From contig NZ_DASQCC010000282.1 in assembly GCF_035634895.1 (NCBI RefSeq), positions 47,073 to 111,072 on the forward strand: a stretch of DNA of 64,000 bases, read 5' to 3'. The position numbers and the translations under genes were made by a program. The DNA comes from Actinophytocola sp035634895. Its GTDB lineage: Bacteria; Actinomycetota; Actinomycetes; Mycobacteriales; Pseudonocardiaceae. The notes under the pieces were generated by a model that saw only the letters and a program-made list of their open reading frames with translations, did not search any database and was not told the DNA's origin. Positions 60,037 to 64,000 of the stretch are shown here, one piece after another. Position 1 is the first letter of the stretch. Each line of letters begins with the position of its first letter.

Positions 60037-61338
60037 TTGAAGACGATCACCGGCCGCCTGGTCCGGCTGCCCGGCCTGCTGCTGCGTCTTGGCTGGGTCA
60101 GCGCCATCGTGTTCTTCTACGGCGCGGCCGTCGGCGCCTCGGCGGCCGGCGCGCGCCTGCGAGGCGACGGACGGGGCCGCGGCGTACGGGACGGTGACCG
60201 GTGGGTCCGGATGCTGACCCGCCTCGGCCCGTCCTACATCAAGATCGGCCAGCTGCTCAGCACGCGGCGTGACCTGCTGCCGGAGGAGGTGACCACTCCC
60301 CTGGCCCGCCTCACCGACGCCGCCTCGCCACCCGGCAGGCGGCGGATCGTGCGTGCGGTCCGGCACGCGTACCGGGACCGGCCGTGGCCGTTCCGCGAGT
60401 TCGGCTGGGAGCCGGTGGCCTGCGGCAGCATCGCGACGGTCCACGAGGCGGTGACGCTCGACGGGCAACGGGTCGCGGTCAAGGTGCGGCGGCCCGGCAT
60501 CGAACGCGTGATGTGGCAGGACTTCACGCTCACCGCGTCGATGATGAGCGCGCTGAGCATGCTGCCGCGCCTGCGCAAGATGCCGTTCAAGCTCATGCAC
60601 GCGCAGGTGGGCGGCGCGATCCTGCGGCAGCTGGACTTCGAGGCCGAGGCCACGTCGCTGACCACGTTGCGCGCCAACCTGGTGAAGTTCGGCAATGTGC
60701 GGATTCCCGCGCCACTGCCCGAACTGTGCACCGCCGAGACGGTCGTCATGGAGTACGTCGACGACCTGACCCGGTTCGCGCCGGGTGAGCTGGACGCCGA
60801 CACGCGGAGCGCGGTGGTGCGGGCGGTGCTGGCCGCGATCTACGAGATGCTGTTCGTCGACGGCCTGGTCCACTGCGACCTGCACCCCGGCAACCTGTAC
60901 TTCGACCACGACGCCGGCCTGGTGATGCTGGACGCCGGCTTCGTGATCAGGCTGCCCGATCCGGTACGCCGGTCCTTCGCCGACTTCTTCATCAACATGG
61001 CGATGGGCGACGGCTGGATGTGCGGGCAGATCGTGATCGAGAGCGCCGCCGAGATAGCGGAGGACTGCGACCTCGACGGGTTCCGCACCGAGCTCGGTGA
61101 GCTGGTGACGGACGCGTCCGGCGCCAAGTCCGGCGAGTTCGACCTGGCGCGGTTCGCCGGCCGGCTGTTCGACCTGCAGCGCCGGTTCGGCCTGTTCCCC
61201 GCCCCGGAGTTCGCGTTCCCCCTGCTGTCCCTGCTGGTCATCGAGGGGATGATCAAGGTCTTCGACTCCGACGTCGACTTCCAGGCCGAGGCGATGCCCG
61301 TGCTACGCCGCCGCAACATGTCCGACAAAGCAGCTTGA
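60037..61338 (+). CDS. UbiB/ABC1-type atypical kinase-like protein
   Basis: 433 aa from a TTG with AGGGGG five bases upstream; no Met or GTG start is available in frame. The hallmark KxGQ motif is in GPSYIKIGQLLSTRRDLLP; VAVKVRRPGIERVMWQDF holds the ATP-site Lys; catalytic loop LVHCDLHPGNLYFDHDAGL and LDAGFVIRLPDPV (in place of DFG). A hydrophobic N-terminal helix (LGWVSAIVFFYGAAVGASAA) suggests membrane association. UbiB proteins act in isoprenoid-lipid or quinone handling. First gene of the operon with AhpD, SDR and StrR-type genes. Confidence 0.88.
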   Translation: MKTITGRLVRLPGLLLRLGWVSAIVFFYGAAVGASAAGARLRGDGRGRGVRDGDRWVRMLTRLGPSYIKIGQLLSTRRDLLPEEVTTPLARLTDAASPPGRRRIVRAVRHAYRDRPWPFREFGWEPVACGSIATVHEAVTLDGQRVAVKVRRPGIERVMWQDFTLTASMMSALSMLPRLRKMPFKLMHAQVGGAILRQLDFEAEATSLTTLRANLVKFGNVRIPAPLPELCTAETVVMEYVDDLTRFAPGELDADTRSAVVRAVLAAIYEMLFVDGLVHCDLHPGNLYFDHDAGLVMLDAGFVIRLPDPVRRSFADFFINMAMGDGWMCGQIVIESAAEIAEDCDLDGFRTELGELVTDASGAKSGEFDLARFAGRLFDLQRRFGLFPAPEFAFPLLSLLVIEGMIKVFDSDVDFQAEAMPVLRRRNMSDKAA

Positions 61339-61352
61339 GAGGTGAGTCCACA

Positions 61353-61958
61353 ATGGACATGACCGCACACGTTCGCGTTCCGCTGGTCGCCGAGGACGAG
61401 GCGACCGGCCGGCTGGCCGAGCTGTACGACGAGGTCAAGGAGGCCACCAACCTGCCGTTCGTGCCCGACATGTTCCGGCTGGTGTCCACCAGGCCGGACC
61501 TGCTCGAGGCCGTGGTGGCCGGCTACAAGGGGATGTACCTAGACGGCGTCCTGCCGCGGCAGACGCGGGAGCTGATCTCCGCGTGGACGTCCAAGGTCAA
61601 CGAGTGCCCGTACTGTGTCGGCACGCACAACTTCTTCTTCCAGGCCTTCGGCGGCGAGCCTGCCACGGCCAAGGCCGTCGAGTCCGCCAGCTCCGTCGAG
61701 GACCTGCCCGTCGACGAGCGCACCAAGGTCCTCCTGCGGCTGCTGACCAAGCTCAGCCGCGAGGCGTACAAGATCACCGACGTCGACTGGCAGCAGGCGC
61801 TCGACGCGGGCTGGCGCAGCGAGGAGCTGCTGGAGGGCTTCTTCACCGCCGCCATGTTCAACTTCATCACGCGGATGGTCGACGGCCTCGGTCTCGGCTA
61901 CTCCGTCGCCGCGAGCCGGGTGTCGCAGCAGGAGATCCCCGACGAGGGGGCGGCATGA
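61353..61958 (+). CDS. AhpD/carboxymuconolactone decarboxylase-like protein
   Basis: 201 aa. VNECPYCVGTHNFFFQAFGG has the CxxC plus His redox site; the rest is helical with LLRLLTKLSREAYKITDVDW and FNFITRMVDGLGLGYS. Homologues occur beside dehydrogenases and in antibiotic clusters. Second gene of the UbiB operon; its stop overlaps the SDR ATG (ATGA). Third AhpD-type gene in the window. Confidence 0.88.
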   Translation: MDMTAHVRVPLVAEDEATGRLAELYDEVKEATNLPFVPDMFRLVSTRPDLLEAVVAGYKGMYLDGVLPRQTRELISAWTSKVNECPYCVGTHNFFFQAFGGEPATAKAVESASSVEDLPVDERTKVLLRLLTKLSREAYKITDVDWQQALDAGWRSEELLEGFFTAAMFNFITRMVDGLGLGYSVAASRVSQQEIPDEGAA

Positions 61959-62839
61959 GCGCCTCCCGCGCGGTCCTGATCACCGGCGTCAACTCCGTCA
62001 GCGGGCAGTCCTCCGGCACCGGCCGCGCCACCGCGCTGCGCCTGCACCGTGCCGGCTGGCCGGTCTACGCGACCGGCCGGAACCTGGAGGGACTCAAGGA
62101 CCTGGCCGACGAGGGCATCACGACACTGCGGCTGGACGTCACCGACGAGGAGTCGATGCGGGCCGCGGTGGACCGGATCACCGAGGAGCACGGCGCGGTC
62201 GGCGTGCTGATCAACAACGCCGCCTACAGTCTCAACGGGACGATCGGCGAGACCCCGCTGGACGAGGTGCGCAGGCAGTTCGAGACCAACCTCTTCGGCC
62301 TGTCCAGGATGACGCAGCTGGTGCTGCCCGGCATGCGTGCGCGGCGGTCCGGCCGGATCGTGATGATGTCCTCGATCTTCGGCCTGTTCGCCACCCCCGG
62401 GCGCGGGTACTACCAGGCCACGAAGCACGCCCTGGAGGCCATCAGCGACTCGCTGCGCCAGGAGGTCCGGCCGTGGGGGATCGACGTGACGGTCATCGAG
62501 CCGTCGCCGATCCTCGGGTCGTTCGTGCCGACGACGGTCGGCGACCTGGACCTGGCCGCCGACGGTGGCCTGTACGACGAGTTCTGGGAGCACTTCGTCG
62601 AGTGGCACGGCGCCTACCGGGAGGTCGAGCACCCCACGGGCCGGGGCCGCACGTCGGTGCGCGCGGACACGGTCGCGAAGGTCATCGAGAAGGCGGTCAC
62701 GGCCCGCAGACCGCGGATCCGTTACCGGATCGGCATTCCGGTCCGGCTGCTCAAACCACAGCGGGCCATCTTCGGCGACCGTGCCTGGGAGGTGTTCCTG
62801 ACCAAGTTCTTCCCCCAACCGCGGCTCGACGATGAATGA
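61955..62839 (+). CDS. short-chain dehydrogenase/reductase with altered cofactor loop
   Basis: 294 aa. The cofactor loop reads LITGVNSVSGQSSGTGRATA, several residues longer than the canonical TGxxxGIG, so the glycine motif is displaced. The rest is classical: NNAAYSLNGTIGETP, IVMMSSIFGLFATPG, and YYQATKHALEAISDSL (Tyr/Lys). The 'retinol-dehydrogenase-like' C-terminal half has RRPRIRYRIGIPVRLLKPQ. Overlaps the next gene by 8 bp. Substrate unknown. Confidence 0.88.
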   Translation: MSASRAVLITGVNSVSGQSSGTGRATALRLHRAGWPVYATGRNLEGLKDLADEGITTLRLDVTDEESMRAAVDRITEEHGAVGVLINNAAYSLNGTIGETPLDEVRRQFETNLFGLSRMTQLVLPGMRARRSGRIVMMSSIFGLFATPGRGYYQATKHALEAISDSLRQEVRPWGIDVTVIEPSPILGSFVPTTVGDLDLAADGGLYDEFWEHFVEWHGAYREVEHPTGRGRTSVRADTVAKVIEKAVTARRPRIRYRIGIPVRLLKPQRAIFGDRAWEVFLTKFFPQPRLDDE

Positions 62840-63869
62840 GGCGACGGTCCCCATCGCGGCGCTCCAGCCGTCCGACTCGCCCCGGCTGGACGGCGAGGAC
62901 GGCGCACACGTGCGCCTCCTCGCCCAGTCGGCCGAGGACCTGCCACCGATCCTGGTGCACCGCGGCACGAACCGCGTGATCGACGGCATGCACCGGCTGG
63001 AGGCCGCGGCACTACGCGGCGACGAGACGATCCGCGTCCAGTACTTCGACGGCGACGACGCCGATGCCTTCGTACAGGCCGTCCGGGCGAACGTCACCCA
63101 CGGCCTGCCACTGACGATGGCCGACCGGCGGGCCGCCGCGGAACGGATCGTCGGCACGTATCCACAGTGGTCGGACCGAGCGATCGCCCGGACGACCGGT
63201 CTGTCCGCCAAGACGGTCGGCGGCATCCGCGCAACCGCCGGCCATCCGCGGTTGCGCACCCGGGTCGGCTGGGACGGCCGCACCCGGCCACTCGACTGCA
63301 CCGAGGGCCGACTGCGGGCGAGCGCACTGATGCGGGAGAAGCCCACGGCCTCGATGCGCCAGATCGCGGCGGAGGCCGACATTTCGCTCGGGACGGTCCG
63401 CGACGTACGCGACAGACTGTCCCGCGGCGACGATCCCGTCCCACGGCAACGCGGGAAGCGCGCAGAACCGTTTCCCGTGCCACCGCCGGACGTGGTGCGC
63501 CCGGGACCGGGGCCGGCGCAGCACACCGAACTGCTGCGGCAACTGAAGAACGACCCGTCACTCCGGTGCAGCGAACTCGGCCGCACGCTGATCCGGCTGC
63601 TGAGCATGACGGCACTGGACGAACCGGAACGCCGCCGACTGGCGGACACGGTGCCGGAACACTGCCGCCCGATCGTGGCGGACCTGGCCTGCGCGTGCGC
63701 CAACCTGTGGTGGGACCTGGCCACACACTGGTCCGCGGCGAGACCCCACCCGATGCGGACGGAGGATCGCCCGGCACCAAGGACGGCGTCGGCCGATGCG
63801 GTGGTATACGGCCGTTTCGCCGACCAACGACAGCTCCCCGAGGGAGTTGGCGAGCAAGAAGCCGCGTGA
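62832..63869 (+). CDS. StrR/NovG-type ParB-fold pathway regulator
   Basis: 345 aa. An N-terminal ParB/Srx-like domain (VPIAALQPSDSPRLDGEDGA, PPILVHRGTNRVIDGMHRLE, ADAFVQAVRANVTHGLPLTM) is followed by a helix-turn-helix (WSDRAIARTTGLSAKTVGGI) and the usual second HTH-like segment (TASMRQIAAEADISLGTVRD). This is the StrR/TeiR/NovG type, which activates antibiotic clusters such as streptomycin, novobiocin and glycopeptides. Coupled by 8 bp overlap to the SDR gene and thus to the UbiB operon. Its presence at the right edge argues that this island is, or borders, a biosynthetic cluster. Confidence 0.92.
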   Translation: MNEATVPIAALQPSDSPRLDGEDGAHVRLLAQSAEDLPPILVHRGTNRVIDGMHRLEAAALRGDETIRVQYFDGDDADAFVQAVRANVTHGLPLTMADRRAAAERIVGTYPQWSDRAIARTTGLSAKTVGGIRATAGHPRLRTRVGWDGRTRPLDCTEGRLRASALMREKPTASMRQIAAEADISLGTVRDVRDRLSRGDDPVPRQRGKRAEPFPVPPPDVVRPGPGPAQHTELLRQLKNDPSLRCSELGRTLIRLLSMTALDEPERRRLADTVPEHCRPIVADLACACANLWWDLATHWSAARPHPMRTEDRPAPRTASADAVVYGRFADQRQLPEGVGEQEAA

Positions 63870-63929
63870 CCCAAGGCGACTCGGCCACAACCGGCCCTGC
63901 CCACCCGACCAAACCGCCAAGCCGCCCCC

Positions 63930-64000
63930 TCCCCACCCCACCCCCACCCCACCCCCACCCCACCCCCACCCCACCCCGGCCCGGCCCGGCCCGGCCCGGC
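63930..64000. repeat. C-rich tandem repeat at window edge
   Basis: About four 11-bp CCCCACCCCAC units followed by five GGCCC-type units to the window end. The complementary strand is G-rich with runs able to form G-quadruplexes. It follows the StrR-type gene by about 60 bp. Whether it continues cannot be seen. Confidence 0.75.

Overview
The window is high-GC DNA with frequent GTG and TTG starts, short intergenic gaps and many 4-base stop/start overlaps. It carries two SARP regulators, a StrR/NovG-type ParB-fold regulator, two proteins of the mycothiol-dependent maleylpyruvate isomerase fold, and a three-gene succinate dehydrogenase with one cytochrome b subunit. Together these point to a filamentous actinomycete; the Pseudonocardiales (Lentzea, Saccharothrix or Amycolatopsis relatives) are my best guess, as inference only. 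I saw no rRNA, tRNA, CRISPR array, insertion sequence or integrase. No gap between genes exceeds 300 bp.

Region 1 (1-14.9 kb) is mostly housekeeping or single genes: a partial MOSC protein, a membrane protein, a MerR regulator divergent from a DinB-type enzyme with a textbook MerR promoter, a vancomycin-type GT1 glycosyltransferase, a LysR regulator divergent from sdhC-sdhA-sdhB, a leucine-rich-repeat protein, a GtrA protein, a 756-aa tail-fibre-like protein with no phage genes around it, and an unrecognised protein.

Region 2 (15.0-29.6 kb) looks like a regulated specialised-metabolism locus without a polyketide synthase, NRPS or terpene cyclase. It holds a TreT-like GT4 glycosyltransferase, a large AfsR-type SARP (DNA-binding, BTAD, NB-ARC, TPR), a 45-aa secreted-peptide gene, an operon of a degenerate ornithine-cyclodeaminase-like protein, a zinc-finger OvmZ-like protein and a small SARP, an opposing four-gene overlapping operon (unknown, FAD oxidoreductase, SEP-repeat unknown, AhpD-like), a PLP enzyme with an unusual N-terminal extension, a small protein, and a carotenoid-oxygenase homologue that has lost three of its four iron-binding histidines. 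A TetR regulator bounds it. Palindromic operators lie upstream of the ornithine-cyclodeaminase-like and PLP genes.

Region 3 (29.6-63.9 kb) is an oxidation/hydrolysis-rich accessory island: an acyl-CoA carboxylase carboxyltransferase, SDRs, three tandem group D flavin monooxygenases, four Asp-nucleophile alpha/beta hydrolases (one of the EHN epoxide-hydrolase type), two MFS exporters (one with an HxlR regulator and repeated operators), two DUF899 proteins, a Gfo/Idh/MocA dehydrogenase, a DUF2182 membrane protein with a Cys-rich metallothionein-like peptide, an AhpD-P450-DUF1702 operon divergent from a GMC oxidoreductase, a GT2-GtrA/GT87/secreted hydrolase operon, a hydroxycinnamoyl-CoA hydratase-lyase with its CoA ligase, a UbiB-type kinase, and a terminal operon ending in the StrR-type regulator. 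The enzyme content fits either breakdown of (methoxylated) aromatics or tailoring of an oxygenated natural product whose scaffold genes lie outside the window; the regulator at the right edge and the DUF1702 gene favour the second but do not prove it. The window ends in a C-rich tandem repeat.
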